Counted from the stretch's first letter, positions 18,004-26,815 are shown. The stretch is 29,120 nucleotides of DNA from Bacteroidales bacterium (GCA_900769345.1 CAAGGJ010000044.1:1-29120); one strand, 5' to 3'. Notes: generated by a model not told the origin, from the letters alone. Translations and numbers: made by a program.

Positions 18004-18011
18004 TATCTTTG
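18004..18011 (+). promoter_or_regulatory. susR -7 promoter box (TATCTTTG)
   Basis: An exact TAnnTTTG match. Transcription would start near 18016, leaving a leader of about 32 nt before the ATG at 18048. It also rules against the upstream in-frame start at 18009, which lies inside the box. No clear -33 box. Confidence 0.6.
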
Positions 18012-18047
18012 GAAAGGAAAAATACCAAAGCACAATTTTTTAATAAC

Positions 18048-19667
18048 ATGAACCATCTAAAACTAATTGTATTCCTTATTTTCACAGCTTCCGTTTTGTC
18101 GCTACAAGCTGAAGCAATCAACAATAACGAAATAGCCAAGATGCTCGCCGAGCTCGATGAAGTAATCGACGAAGGCGATAAATACCAACATATACGAGCC
18201 CACCAAGCCGATAGCCTCCTTATACTTGCCGCTCGACGCAAAGGCGAGCAACGCATCAATCTCTATAAACAAGCCTACGCTATTTATGCCCGATTCCAGT
18301 GCGACTCGGCTGTCAACACGCTCCACCGACTAAGCCAAGTCCCCGAAGCAACTTCCGACGATAATCTTCGTCAATACCTCACCATTGCCAATGGCGACAT
18401 TATGGGCATTATGGGACTTTACAACGATGCCGAACATACTCTCAAAAACATCAATCCCGAATCACTCTCTCACGAAAACCTACTTTTCTACTATCAGACA
18501 CTTCGCTCGGTCTACGGTTGGATGGCCGACTTCGCCTGCAATACTCCTCTCGCTGCTAAATATATATCCCTAACCAACACATATCGCGACTCGATTCTTG
18601 TCACTGAGACCAATAAAATCTCTCACGACATCGCCCTCGCCGACAAATATATCGTTAACAACGAACCCGAAGAGGCCATCAAACTCCTTCTCGACAATCT
18701 CTCCGACTCTCAGCGCGAGGAACGAATATATCTCTATTTCAACCTCGCCGAAGCCTATCGAATACTCGGCGACTCTCAAAGTCAGACTTATTACTTGATT
18801 TTGGCTTCTATCAGCGACATTCGCTCAGGCGTTACCGAATATCTGGCGCTCCCTACCCTTGCAAATATCCTTTACAAACAAGGCGATATCGACCGAGCCT
18901 ATAAATACCTTATCCGTTCGATGGACGATGCCAATTTCTGCGAAGCGAAACTCCGTACTATGGAGGTGTCGAACATTTTCCCTATAATCGACAAGGCTTA
19001 CAAACAGAAAGAACTCGAAAACCGTAAGAGAGTGCGCGTTTTCACTTCAATTCTCGTGTTTCTGGTGCTGGTGTTGCTCGGTGGTCTGTTCTTTATGCTC
19101 CGTCAAAACAAAAAACTCAGTCTAACTCGCAAAAAACTTGCCGATGCCAACAACAACTTGACTCGCGTAAACGATGAGCTCAATGCCGCAAACAAAAATC
19201 TCATAAAGAACGATCGTGTGAAGGAAGAATACATTGCCCGATTCCTCGAGCGTTGCCGTTCTTACCTCGATGCCCTCGAAAACTACCGCCACAGTTTGCT
19301 CAAACTCGCCAAAAACAATCAGCTCGATGCCCTAATGCGTCAACTCAAGGACCACACGCATGTCACCGACGAGCAACAGCGTTTCTATCAGGACTTCGAT
19401 AAGGCTTTTCTCGATATTCACCCAAACTTCGTGGAGAATTTCAACAATCTGCTCAAGGAGGAGGAACGAGTTTACCCGAAATCTGATTGCTCTCTCACTA
19501 CCGAAATGCGCATCTTTGCCCTTATCCGTCTCGGCATAAACGACAGTAACAAGATTGCTCACTTCCTAAACTATTCACTCGCAACTATTTACAACTACCG
19601 CAGCCGCATCACCAACAAATCGATTCACGACAAGGATACATTCGCTGCGCTACTTATGAAATGCTGA
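18048..19667 (+). CDS. susR: SusR-type membrane-spanning starch regulator
   Basis: A 539-residue regulator, expected to sense maltose or maltooligosaccharide and activate the sus genes. The start at 18048 gives MNHLKLIVFLIF to LQAEA, a signal/membrane-entry segment, and lies downstream of the -7 box. The N-terminal about 300 residues are helical and TPR-like (YLYFNLAEAYRILGDSQ; GDIDRAYKYLIRSM). One transmembrane helix (about 330-350, FTSILVFLVLVLLGGLFF) is followed by a coiled coil and a helix-turn-helix-like C-terminus (TEMRIFALIRLGINDSNKIA, then HFLNYSLATIYNYRSRI). This layout is that of SusR, placing the sensor in the periplasm and the DNA-binding end in the cytoplasm. Divergent from susA; the MFS gene follows by 184 bp. 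Confidence 0.9.
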   Translation: MNHLKLIVFLIFTASVLSLQAEAINNNEIAKMLAELDEVIDEGDKYQHIRAHQADSLLILAARRKGEQRINLYKQAYAIYARFQCDSAVNTLHRLSQVPEATSDDNLRQYLTIANGDIMGIMGLYNDAEHTLKNINPESLSHENLLFYYQTLRSVYGWMADFACNTPLAAKYISLTNTYRDSILVTETNKISHDIALADKYIVNNEPEEAIKLLLDNLSDSQREERIYLYFNLAEAYRILGDSQSQTYYLILASISDIRSGVTEYLALPTLANILYKQGDIDRAYKYLIRSMDDANFCEAKLRTMEVSNIFPIIDKAYKQKELENRKRVRVFTSILVFLVLVLLGGLFFMLRQNKKLSLTRKKLADANNNLTRVNDELNAANKNLIKNDRVKEEYIARFLERCRSYLDALENYRHSLLKLAKNNQLDALMRQLKDHTHVTDEQQRFYQDFDKAFLDIHPNFVENFNNLLKEEERVYPKSDCSLTTEMRIFALIRLGINDSNKIAHFLNYSLATIYNYRSRITNKSIHDKDTFAALLMKC

Positions 19668-19670
19668 TTC

Positions 19671-19702
19671 GAGCAAAAAGCTTGGGCTTTTGTCGCTCTT
19701 TT
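19671..19702 (+). terminator. Imperfect terminator after susR
   Basis: GAGC plus AAAAGC can pair with GCTTTT plus GCTC across a small internal loop, followed by TTTT. It starts just after the susR stop. The stem is weak, so read-through into the transporter gene is possible. Confidence 0.4.
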
Positions 19703-19716
19703 CAAAAAATTTTTCT

Positions 19717-19724
19717 TTTCTTTG
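19717..19724 (+). promoter_or_regulatory. Possible -7 box for the MFS gene (TTTCTTTG)
   Basis: One mismatch to TAnnTTTG, with a TTTG at 19689-19692 but a 24-bp spacer, longer than usual. It would give a leader of about 125 nt. Weak candidate. Confidence 0.25.
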
Positions 19725-19851
19725 CACCCGTATTGGCTTCCGATTCGGGCGCATTGCTCATATTACTGCATCATTTATTGCATCTGTTTACGTCACCTCG
19801 GATAGCCTTTTAGAGAGAAACAACATAAATACTAAATACCGTTATTTAACA

Positions 19852-21177
19852 ATGAAACAAATACCCGACAAATCGTTTTGGAGTCTCTGGAACATCAGTT
19901 TCGGATTCTTTGGCGTGCAGATTGCCTACGCCTTACAGAGCGCCAACATCAGCAGCATTTTCACTGCTCTCGGCGCCGACCCTCACGCGCTCAGCTTTTT
20001 TTGGATTCTTCCACCTCTTATGGGCATGATTGTGCAGCCCATCATTGGCACTCTTTCCGACAAAACCTGGACTCGCTTCGGACGTCGCATCCCATATCTT
20101 TTCATTGGCGCCGTTATCGCCGTGGCTGTAATGTGCCTCTTGCCTAATGCCGGCAGCCTCGGTCTCACCACTCAAGTCATCCTTTGGGGCCTCTCTGGAA
20201 CTATGCTTTTCGGATTGTTCTCCCTCATGTTCCTCGACACAAGCATCAATATTGCCATGCAACCTTTCAAAATGATGGTGGGCGATATGGTCAACGAGAA
20301 ACAAAAGGCACAAGCCTATAGCATCCAATCGTTCCTCTGCAACGCCGGCTCGCTCGTGGGATTCCTATTCCCTTATGTGCTCACATATATCGGCGTTAAG
20401 AACACCGCTCCTGCCGGTATGGTCAGCGACTCGGTTATCTTTAGCTTCTATGCCGGTTCGGCTATCCTTATTCTCTGCGTGCTCTACACCACTCTCAAGG
20501 TTAAGGAATATACTCCTGCCGAATATGCCGAATATCACGGTATCACCGTGAAAAAATCCGACGAAAAGAGCCAAAGCATGATTCAACTGCTCATCAAAGC
20601 TCCTTCGGCTTTCTGGACCGTAGGCTTGGTGCAATTCTTCTGCTGGGCTGCGTTCCTCTACATGTGGACCTACACCCACGGTGCCATCACTGCCAATGTG
20701 GAATGGACCATTTCGGGCGACGAAACTGCTTCCGACGTGGCAAAAAACTGGGTGGGCGTGCTATTCGCTGTGCAAGCCGTTGGCTCGGTTATATGGGCTG
20801 TGGTTATCCCGCGATTCCGCTCGCTTAAGGTGTCGTATGTGGTTAGTTTGCTCCTCGGTGCTGCCGGTTTCATCGGCACTTTCTTCATTCACGACCAATA
20901 TTTGCTCTTCATCCCGTTTGTGCTGATAGGTTGCGCTTGGGCTGCTATGCTTGCCTTGCCGTTCACCCTTCTCACCAATGCTCTTACAGGTGGTAACATG
21001 GGAGCTTATTTAGGTTTGTTCAACTGCACCATCTGCTTGCCGCAGATTATTGCCGCACTATGCGGTGGTTTTGTGCTCCACATGGTGGGCAGCTCGCAGC
21101 CGCTTATGCTCGTGGTGGCAGGTGTGCTTCTCGTGGCAGGTGCTGCGAGCGTGGTTTTAGTCAAGACCAAGCACTGA
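19852..21177 (+). CDS. MFS sugar transporter, SLC45/GPH-like (probable maltose or glucose uptake)
   Basis: A 441-residue inner membrane protein with about twelve hydrophobic helices. I choose the ATG at 19852: the 54 residues added by the upstream start (19690) do not look like transporter sequence and overlap the promoter region. The loop after helix 2 reads LSDKTWTRFGRRIPYLF (about 68-85), matching the RxGRR motif of sucrose/maltose H+-symporters of the SLC45 and GPH type. The N-terminus (KSFWSLWNISFGFFGVQIA) is typical of the bacterial members next to alpha-glucan genes. Location after susR suggests it brings sugars released by SusA/SusB into the cytoplasm. Substrate is inferred from context. 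Confidence 0.88.
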   Translation: MKQIPDKSFWSLWNISFGFFGVQIAYALQSANISSIFTALGADPHALSFFWILPPLMGMIVQPIIGTLSDKTWTRFGRRIPYLFIGAVIAVAVMCLLPNAGSLGLTTQVILWGLSGTMLFGLFSLMFLDTSINIAMQPFKMMVGDMVNEKQKAQAYSIQSFLCNAGSLVGFLFPYVLTYIGVKNTAPAGMVSDSVIFSFYAGSAILILCVLYTTLKVKEYTPAEYAEYHGITVKKSDEKSQSMIQLLIKAPSAFWTVGLVQFFCWAAFLYMWTYTHGAITANVEWTISGDETASDVAKNWVGVLFAVQAVGSVIWAVVIPRFRSLKVSYVVSLLLGAAGFIGTFFIHDQYLLFIPFVLIGCAWAAMLALPFTLLTNALTGGNMGAYLGLFNCTICLPQIIAALCGGFVLHMVGSSQPLMLVVAGVLLVAGAASVVLVKTKH

Positions 21178-21243
21178 TAATAAGTTCTCATATTCGTACA
21201 TACCTCTCTCTACCAATGTATAAAGTGAGTTGATTGGCTCTTT

Positions 21244-21274
21244 TTTGCCGTTCAACTCATTTTTTGTACCTTTG
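21244..21274 (+). promoter_or_regulatory. Promoter of the ATP-grasp-like gene
   Basis: TTTG (21244-21247), a 19-bp spacer and TACCTTTG (21267-21274) match both Bacteroidota promoter boxes with standard spacing. The ATG at 21280 is five bases after the -7 box, at the predicted transcription start, so the mRNA may be leaderless. Confidence 0.7.
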
Positions 21275-21279
21275 TGCTT

Positions 21280-22491
21280 ATGAAGCAGCTTCATATATTC
21301 AACCCCGACAACGATTTGGCGCTGGCAAGCGGTTTGGACTATTACACCTCCCCGCCGCTGGCATCGCAACTGCGTCGCGACTTGCAGATGCTGCCTGCCT
21401 GGTGGGCTGAGCCGGGCGATGTGGTGCTCACTCAGTGCCGCGACCTCGATTACGCTTGGGCGGAGCATTTGCGCTCGCTTTTTGGCATAGAAGTCGATTT
21501 AATCGATAAAAATCACCTGCAAAACCATGTTTTCGCCTACCGTCCTTGGGGATGGAACGCCTCGCTGCGCAATCAGATTTCGGCATGCTGTGTGCCTGCC
21601 GAGCAACTGCCGCCACCTGCTGCCATTGAGCAGTGGCGCACATTGTCGCATCGCCGCTCAAGTGTGGCTATTCATCGCGCCATCACGGAGATTTGTGCAC
21701 GCGAGTTCTGCCCGCCTCCTATAGAGTTCACTCGGCTCAACGACATAGCTCAATTTGCTCGCCGCCACTATCGCTGCTTCCTCAAAGCTCCTTGGTCGAG
21801 CAGTGGCAAAGGCATCTTCCGCCCAACCGATGTCAACAATCTAACCTTCGACTATTGGGCACGGGGCATTCTGCAAAGGCAAGGTTCCGTCATTGCCGAA
21901 CTACCTTTCGACAAAACTCTCGATTTTGCCATGGAATTTCGCTGCTCGGCGGGCAAAGCGCACTTCGCGGGCTACAGCGTCTATTTCAACAATCACCACA
22001 ATGCTTTCGACACGGGCATCGCCACAAGCGAAAGTCGACTTAATCGAATAATTTGCCAATCGATGGGCGAAAAATGCGATGAAATCGACTCCATTCGCCT
22101 CGCCCTTGAGGAGATTTTAACCTCGATGGTGGCGCAATGCTACGATGGCTACTTGGGCATCGACATGCTGCTGTTTCGCCAACCTGATGGCACTATCGGC
22201 ATCAATCCTTGCGTGGAAATGAACCTCCGCACCACTATGGGTGTGCTCACAAGTGTGGTGGGTAACCGCTTTGTACACCCCGATTCCATCGGTCGCTATC
22301 ACTGCGAATATCACAAGGCGCCGGTGGACATCGCTGCCTATATGGAGCAAAAAATAGCGGAAAACCCACCTATTTTCGAGCATTTCGGCGGCTCGCAACG
22401 CATAAAAAAGGGCACCATACTCATGGCACCCGTTTATCCCGATTCGCGCTATTGCGCTTATCTCTCTGTAGAGGAAGCCGAACGGCTCTAA
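21280..22491 (+). CDS. ATP-grasp-like protein of unknown function
   Basis: A 403-residue cytoplasmic protein without signal peptide or membrane helices. The start at 21280 is preferred over the GTG at 21274, which lies in the -7 box. FLKAPWSSSGKGIFR (about 167-181) looks like the glycine-rich nucleotide loop of the ATP-grasp fold. DGYLGIDMLLF (about 288-298) and INPCVEMNLRTTMG (about 307-321) hold the acidic and Asn residues expected to bind magnesium. It is therefore probably a ligase joining a carboxylate to an amine or thiol; substrates are unknown. The opening LHIFNPDNDLALASG is a conserved-looking block that I cannot assign. The stop codon overlaps the stop of the convergent maf gene. 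Confidence 0.75.
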   Translation: MKQLHIFNPDNDLALASGLDYYTSPPLASQLRRDLQMLPAWWAEPGDVVLTQCRDLDYAWAEHLRSLFGIEVDLIDKNHLQNHVFAYRPWGWNASLRNQISACCVPAEQLPPPAAIEQWRTLSHRRSSVAIHRAITEICAREFCPPPIEFTRLNDIAQFARRHYRCFLKAPWSSSGKGIFRPTDVNNLTFDYWARGILQRQGSVIAELPFDKTLDFAMEFRCSAGKAHFAGYSVYFNNHHNAFDTGIATSESRLNRIICQSMGEKCDEIDSIRLALEEILTSMVAQCYDGYLGIDMLLFRQPDGTIGINPCVEMNLRTTMGVLTSVVGNRFVHPDSIGRYHCEYHKAPVDIAAYMEQKIAENPPIFEHFGGSQRIKKGTILMAPVYPDSRYCAYLSVEEAERL

Positions 22492-23075
22492 TAGGTTTTC
22501 AGTTCGGCATAAAGTCGCTGCACCGGCAGTCCTATCACATTATAGAAACTACCGCTGATGTTGCGAACGCCTATCGAACCTATCCACTCTTGTATACCAT
22601 AGGCTCCTGCTTTATCGAGCGGTCGGTAGTTGGCAACATAATAATCTATCTCATCGCAGCTCAAGTAGGCAAACTCCACATCGCTCACCACATGGAATGA
22701 ACTGCGACGTTCGCGAGTGCTGATAGTGACGCCGGTTATCACTTGATGCACTCGGCCGGAGAGTTCTCTCAACATGCGTCGCGCATCGGTTTCATCGCTC
22801 GGTTTACCATACACCTTGTTATCGAGCACCACTATCGTGTCGCTCGTTATCACCAATTCATTATCCTTGATTACCTCGCTATAGGCATCGGCCTTGCGGT
22901 CGGAAATATACTGTGAAATCATTTCGGTGGGCAAATCCTTCGGATAACTCTCATCTATTCCCTTGAGCACCATCACCTCAAATTCCACACCGAGGTCGGC
23001 AAGCAATTCGCGGCGTCGCGGCGAGTTGCTGCCGAGTATCACTCTATATTTTGAAAGATTTTCTAACGGTTTCAT
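22488..23075 (-). CDS. maf: Maf-family nucleoside triphosphate pyrophosphatase
   Basis: A 195-residue cytoplasmic enzyme that hydrolyses dTTP/UTP or modified nucleotides to monophosphates, preventing their incorporation. The start at 23075 (MKPLENLSKYRVIL) leaves 19 bp after the HAD gene; earlier ATGs at 23120 and 23111 would overlap it and add polar residues. The family motif GSNSPRRRELL opens the protein. DTIVVLDNKVYGKP holds the catalytic acidic residue, and DKAGAYGIQEW is the substrate loop. This pattern fits the YhdE (dTTP/UTP) subgroup. Last gene of a three-gene operon. Confidence 0.93.
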   Translation of the reverse strand: MKPLENLSKYRVILGSNSPRRRELLADLGVEFEVMVLKGIDESYPKDLPTEMISQYISDRKADAYSEVIKDNELVITSDTIVVLDNKVYGKPSDETDARRMLRELSGRVHQVITGVTISTRERRSSFHVVSDVEFAYLSCDEIDYYVANYRPLDKAGAYGIQEWIGSIGVRNISGSFYNVIGLPVQRLYAELKTY

Positions 23076-23094
23076 CGCTGTTTTTTCATCATTT

Positions 23095-23619
23095 TCACCA
23101 TCCGAAGGCATGTTTCTCATCGAGCCACTTGCCCTGTGCTTTCATCACTTGCTCGAGCACATCGCGTGCCACGCCATAACCGCCTATGCACTTAGTGATA
23201 TATTTCGCCACGGCTTTCACTTCGGCTGCTGCATCGGCGGGTGCTACGGGCAAGCCCACCTCACTCATACACTGCAGGTCGGGGATGTCGTCGCCGGCAT
23301 ACACCACTTCGTCGAGCTCAAGACCGTTGTCGCGCATCCACTGTTGCATAATAGGCTGCTTTATCGATGCTCCTAAAAAAACGTCGGTTATTCCGAGTCC
23401 TCTGAAGCGCACATCTATCGCCTTAGTATTGCCTCCGGTGAGGATGGCTATCTTGTAGCCGTGCTTCACTGCCAATTGCAGCGCATAACCGTCCTTGATG
23501 TTCACCATTCGCATCGGTTCGCCTGTGGGATACATTGGTATCACCGCCGGCGACAGCACTCCATCTACATCGAATACCAAGCCACGAATCTTTTTCAAGT
23601 CGTAATTAATCGAACTCAT
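23095..23619 (-). CDS. kdsC: KdsC-like HAD phosphatase (KDO-8-phosphate phosphatase)
   Basis: A 174-residue HAD phosphatase, expected to remove phosphate from KDO-8-P during lipopolysaccharide core synthesis. FDVDGVLS has the nucleophile D17 and acid D19; ILTGG (59-63) is motif II; the Lys in ASIKQP (K87) is motif III; AGDDIPD (108-114) binds magnesium. The small size without a cap domain and the tail CIGGYGVARDVLEQVM fit KdsC, which works as a tetramer. Motif II reads TGG where TGR is usual, so a related HAD activity is possible. It lies 24 bp after the nitroreductase gene. Confidence 0.85.
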   Translation of the reverse strand: MSSINYDLKKIRGLVFDVDGVLSPAVIPMYPTGEPMRMVNIKDGYALQLAVKHGYKIAILTGGNTKAIDVRFRGLGITDVFLGASIKQPIMQQWMRDNGLELDEVVYAGDDIPDLQCMSEVGLPVAPADAAAEVKAVAKYITKCIGGYGVARDVLEQVMKAQGKWLDEKHAFGW

Positions 23620-23643
23620 CGCTGTTTTTTGCCTGTTTTGAGA

Positions 23644-24174
23644 TTAAAACTTACCGATATGCACCTTTTCCCACATCAGTTTTTCGGGATCCACCGGGCG
23701 GCGTTCTTCGTCCTTATGACCGAGGGTGATTATGCATTCCACTTGCTGTTCGCCGGGAATGTCGAGCAACATACGCACCAAGTCGGCGGCATCGTTGTTT
23801 TCCTTATCAAATCGGCCTCTTATCTGCACCCAGCAGCTGCCCAAGCCCATCGTTTCAGCGGCAAGCTGAATGTAGGTGGCTGCCACCGAGCAGTCTTCTA
23901 CCCACACATCGCTCTTACCCGGGTCGCCGCACACCACTATGGCAAGCACGCACTTGGCGAGTGGTGCTGCCCCGAATGGCTTACATTCGGCAAGGCGCGC
24001 AAGCACATCGCGGTCCTCCACCACCACAAATTCCCATGGGCGGGTGCTCTTCGACGATGGTGCCAGCAATGCCGACTCGAGCAGGGTCTTAACTTGGTCG
24101 CCGGTCAACGGTTGGTCGGTGTATTTTCTTATGCTGTGGCGCTTGAACAGCATATCGTGAAATCTGTTTTCCAT
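23644..24174 (-). CDS. Nitroreductase-family FMN oxidoreductase
   Basis: A 176-residue cytoplasmic flavoprotein. The FMN phosphate-binding motif RHSIRKY (about 12-18) is followed by APSSKSTRPWEFVVV, contacting the flavin, and by AAETMGLGSCWVQI in the C-terminal half. It would reduce nitro or quinone compounds with NAD(P)H; the natural substrate is unknown. First gene of the nitroreductase-kdsC-maf operon, with a good promoter upstream. Confidence 0.9.
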   Translation of the reverse strand: MENRFHDMLFKRHSIRKYTDQPLTGDQVKTLLESALLAPSSKSTRPWEFVVVEDRDVLARLAECKPFGAAPLAKCVLAIVVCGDPGKSDVWVEDCSVAATYIQLAAETMGLGSCWVQIRGRFDKENNDAADLVRMLLDIPGEQQVECIITLGHKDEERRPVDPEKLMWEKVHIGKF

Positions 24175-24216
24175 TTATTGCAGTTTTTTATTGTTTCGTA
24201 ATATGTTTACTTTCAG

Positions 24217-24249
24217 CAAAGGTAACAAATAATTGCCGAATTTTACAAC
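24217..24249 (-). promoter_or_regulatory. Promoter of the nitroreductase-kdsC-maf operon
   Basis: On the minus strand GTTG (24246-24249), a 21-bp spacer and TACCTTTG (24217-24224) fit the Bacteroidota -33/-7 promoter. The expected leader is about 38 nt. Confidence 0.65.
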
Positions 24250-24352
24250 TATGGCGCACTATGCTTATCGTCTTGCGTCATTTTATTGCCACCTAACATA
24301 ATTTACCACCCTCTATTCTCGTTATTTATGTAATTATCGCCTCGTTTTGAGC

Positions 24353-24360
24353 TAAATTTT
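24353..24360 (+). promoter_or_regulatory. Possible -7 box of the TonB receptor gene (TAAATTTT)
   Basis: One mismatch to TAnnTTTG, ending five bases before the ATG at 24366. No -33 box at normal spacing. If used, this mRNA would also be leaderless. The rest of 24250-24352 shows nothing distinct. Confidence 0.3.
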
Positions 24361-24365
24361 CAAGA

Positions 24366-26780
24366 ATGTACTACAGAATTAAGACATACATCATAGCGTT
24401 GACCCTGGCTTTGGCTGTGGTTCTGCCCGCCAACGCCAAAATCAAAATTTCGGGAAAAGTTACCGACGAAACCAACAATCCCATAGAATTTGCCACCGTG
24501 CGTGTGGATGGTTCGGCTATAGGCACTGCCACCAACGAGAAGGGTGAATACGAACTCTCGGTTGCCGACACCGACACGCTGATGGTCATCTTCTCTTGCA
24601 TCGGCTACGAGGAGGTGAAGCGCCGATACATCGAGCCTAAAGGCAATCTCACCATTAATGCCAAGCTCTACGAGAAGCAAAATGTGCTTGGCGACTTGCA
24701 AGTAACCGAGATACGCCGTCAGACGAGCCAGATGCAAACCATCGACGCCTCCACAAGTCGCCTCACTCCCGATGCCTCGGGCGGTAGCATCGAGTCGGTG
24801 CTAACCACCATGGCGGGCGTGAGTTCGAAAAACGAGATGAGCTCGCAATACATGGTCAGAGGTGGTTCTTACGACGAAAACAGCGTGTATATCAACGGAA
24901 TAGAGATCTATCGTCCGCAACTCATCAGCAACGGTCAGCAAGAAGGCCTTAGCATCATCAACCCCGATTTGGTAGGCTCGGTAAAATTCTCTACCGGCGG
25001 TTTCGCCGCAGAATACGGCGATAAAATGTCGTCGGTGCTCGATATCGCATACCGCGAACCCGAAGCCTTCGAAGCCTCGGCTGCACTTAGCCTGCAGGGC
25101 GGAAGCCTTTCGGTGGGTCAAAGCAACAAGAAGTTCAATCAGCTACACGGATTCCGTTTCAAGCGCAATTCGGGCTTGCTCGGCTCCCTCGAAAGCAAAG
25201 GAGAATACGACCCTAAATACTTCGATTATCAGACATTTATCAACTTCGTTCCAAGCAAAAAGTGGAAAATTTCGTTCCTGGGCAATATTGCCATCAACAA
25301 CTATCGTTTCACCCCCGAAACGCGCGAAACAAGCTTCGGCACAAGCTCCGACGCCAAGTCGTTTAAGGTCTATTTCGATGGTTTCGAAAAGGACCGCTTC
25401 GAGACGTTTTTCGGCGCGCTCTCGCTATCGTTCTCGCCATCTAAGCAGCACACATTCTCGCTCCTCGCTTCAGGCTATCAGACCAACGAACTCGTTAGCT
25501 ACGACATTCACGGCGAATATTGGCTCGACCAAGCAGGTGGAACCGACGGCTCGGGTGCTACCGTGGGCGGCGAACTCGGTGTGGGCAAATATCACGAACA
25601 CGAACGCAACCGCCTGAAAGCAAGCGTTATGTCGCTGTCGCTCAAGGGTCAAAGCAAGATTGCTAACAATGCCCTATCCTACGGCATCACTATGCACCGC
25701 GAAAGCATTTTCGAAAATTCTCGCCAATGGGAGTGGCGCGACTCGGCAGGATATTCTCTGCCCCACCTGCCCAATGAAGTAAATGTAATTTTCAGTCAAT
25801 CGTCGAAGCACGATTTTGGAAGCACTCGCATAGGCGCATTCCTTCAAGACACCTATAAAATCAATTCCGCTGCCGGATTTATCTCCCTCAATGGCGGTGT
25901 ACGCCTCTCATACTGGGATTTCAATAAAGAACTGCTGGTATCGCCTCGTGCAAGCGTGGGATTTGTGCCTGCCGGCAACGAGCGGTTCTCCATGCGACTC
26001 GCCACAGGGCTATACTATCAAGCTCCGTTCTATAAGGAATACCGCTATGCCACCATCGATGACGATGGCAACTCGGTTATACAACTCAATAGCGACATCA
26101 AGTCGCAACGCAGCTTCCAAGTCATTGCCGGCGGTGACTACACTTTCCGCGCACTCAACCGCCCATTCAAATTTACAGCCGAAATCTATTACAAAAACCT
26201 CTCCAACCTCATACCGTACGAAGTGGAAAACCTCAAAGTGGTGTATAGCGGCATCAACTCTTCGAAAGGCTATGTAGCAGGAATAGATATGAAATTCTTC
26301 GGTCAATTCGTCGAAGGTTCCGACTCTTGGATTAGTTTTTCACTTATGACAACGCAAGAAGACATCGACGGCGTGAAAGTGCCTCGACCCACCGACCAAC
26401 GATATAGCATCGGTCTCTTCTTCACCGACTACTTCCCAAAATTTCCTCGTCTGAAATTCTCTCTCAAGGGCATCCTATCCGACGGTCTGCCCACTACTGC
26501 ACCGCACAGCACTCGCAACAAAGGCTACTTCAGAATGCCGGCCTACAAACGCGCCGACATAGGACTCTCCTACCAGCTCGTAAGCCCCACCGAACGCGAA
26601 AAAAGCCCCATTCTGCGCCATTTCAAAGAAGCCTGGATAGGAATCGACGTTTTCAACCTCCTCGACATTTCTAACGTAAGCAGCTACTACTGGGTCACCG
26701 ACGTCAACAACATACAATACGCCGTCCCAAACTACCTAACCCGCCGACAAATCAACGTCCGCCTCTCAGCCCGCTTCTAA
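24366..26780 (+). CDS. TonB-dependent outer membrane receptor (not SusC type)
   Basis: An 804-residue receptor for an unknown ligand. Residues 1-24 are a signal peptide ending ANA. A carboxypeptidase-regulatory-like domain (about 25-105; KISGKVTDETNNPIEFATV) precedes the plug (about 120-225; SQYMVRGGSYDENSVYINGI and VKFSTGGFAAEYGDKMSSVL). The beta-barrel ends in INVRLSARF with terminal Phe. It lacks the SusC plug signatures and has no SusD partner next to it, so a siderophore, cofactor or small ligand rather than a glycan is more likely (inference). No neighbour hints at the ligand. Confidence 0.9.
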   Translation: MYYRIKTYIIALTLALAVVLPANAKIKISGKVTDETNNPIEFATVRVDGSAIGTATNEKGEYELSVADTDTLMVIFSCIGYEEVKRRYIEPKGNLTINAKLYEKQNVLGDLQVTEIRRQTSQMQTIDASTSRLTPDASGGSIESVLTTMAGVSSKNEMSSQYMVRGGSYDENSVYINGIEIYRPQLISNGQQEGLSIINPDLVGSVKFSTGGFAAEYGDKMSSVLDIAYREPEAFEASAALSLQGGSLSVGQSNKKFNQLHGFRFKRNSGLLGSLESKGEYDPKYFDYQTFINFVPSKKWKISFLGNIAINNYRFTPETRETSFGTSSDAKSFKVYFDGFEKDRFETFFGALSLSFSPSKQHTFSLLASGYQTNELVSYDIHGEYWLDQAGGTDGSGATVGGELGVGKYHEHERNRLKASVMSLSLKGQSKIANNALSYGITMHRESIFENSRQWEWRDSAGYSLPHLPNEVNVIFSQSSKHDFGSTRIGAFLQDTYKINSAAGFISLNGGVRLSYWDFNKELLVSPRASVGFVPAGNERFSMRLATGLYYQAPFYKEYRYATIDDDGNSVIQLNSDIKSQRSFQVIAGGDYTFRALNRPFKFTAEIYYKNLSNLIPYEVENLKVVYSGINSSKGYVAGIDMKFFGQFVEGSDSWISFSLMTTQEDIDGVKVPRPTDQRYSIGLFFTDYFPKFPRLKFSLKGILSDGLPTTAPHSTRNKGYFRMPAYKRADIGLSYQLVSPTEREKSPILRHFKEAWIGIDVFNLLDISNVSSYYWVTDVNNIQYAVPNYLTRRQINVRLSARF

Positions 26781-26785
26781 CGCTG

Positions 26786-26800
26786 AAAAGAGCTCTTTTT
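26786..26800 (+). terminator. Terminator after the TonB receptor
   Basis: AAAAGAGCTCTTTT is a perfect palindrome followed by another T, beginning five bases after the stop. The small loop needed reduces the stem to about five pairs, but the position and T-run fit termination. Confidence 0.5.
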
Positions 26801-26815
26801 CATAATACATAAAAA

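Noticed and set aside
23461..24201. A 246-codon plus-strand open frame across the HAD and nitroreductase genes
   Set aside because: Opposite to two well-supported genes and spans their junction; no family resemblance.
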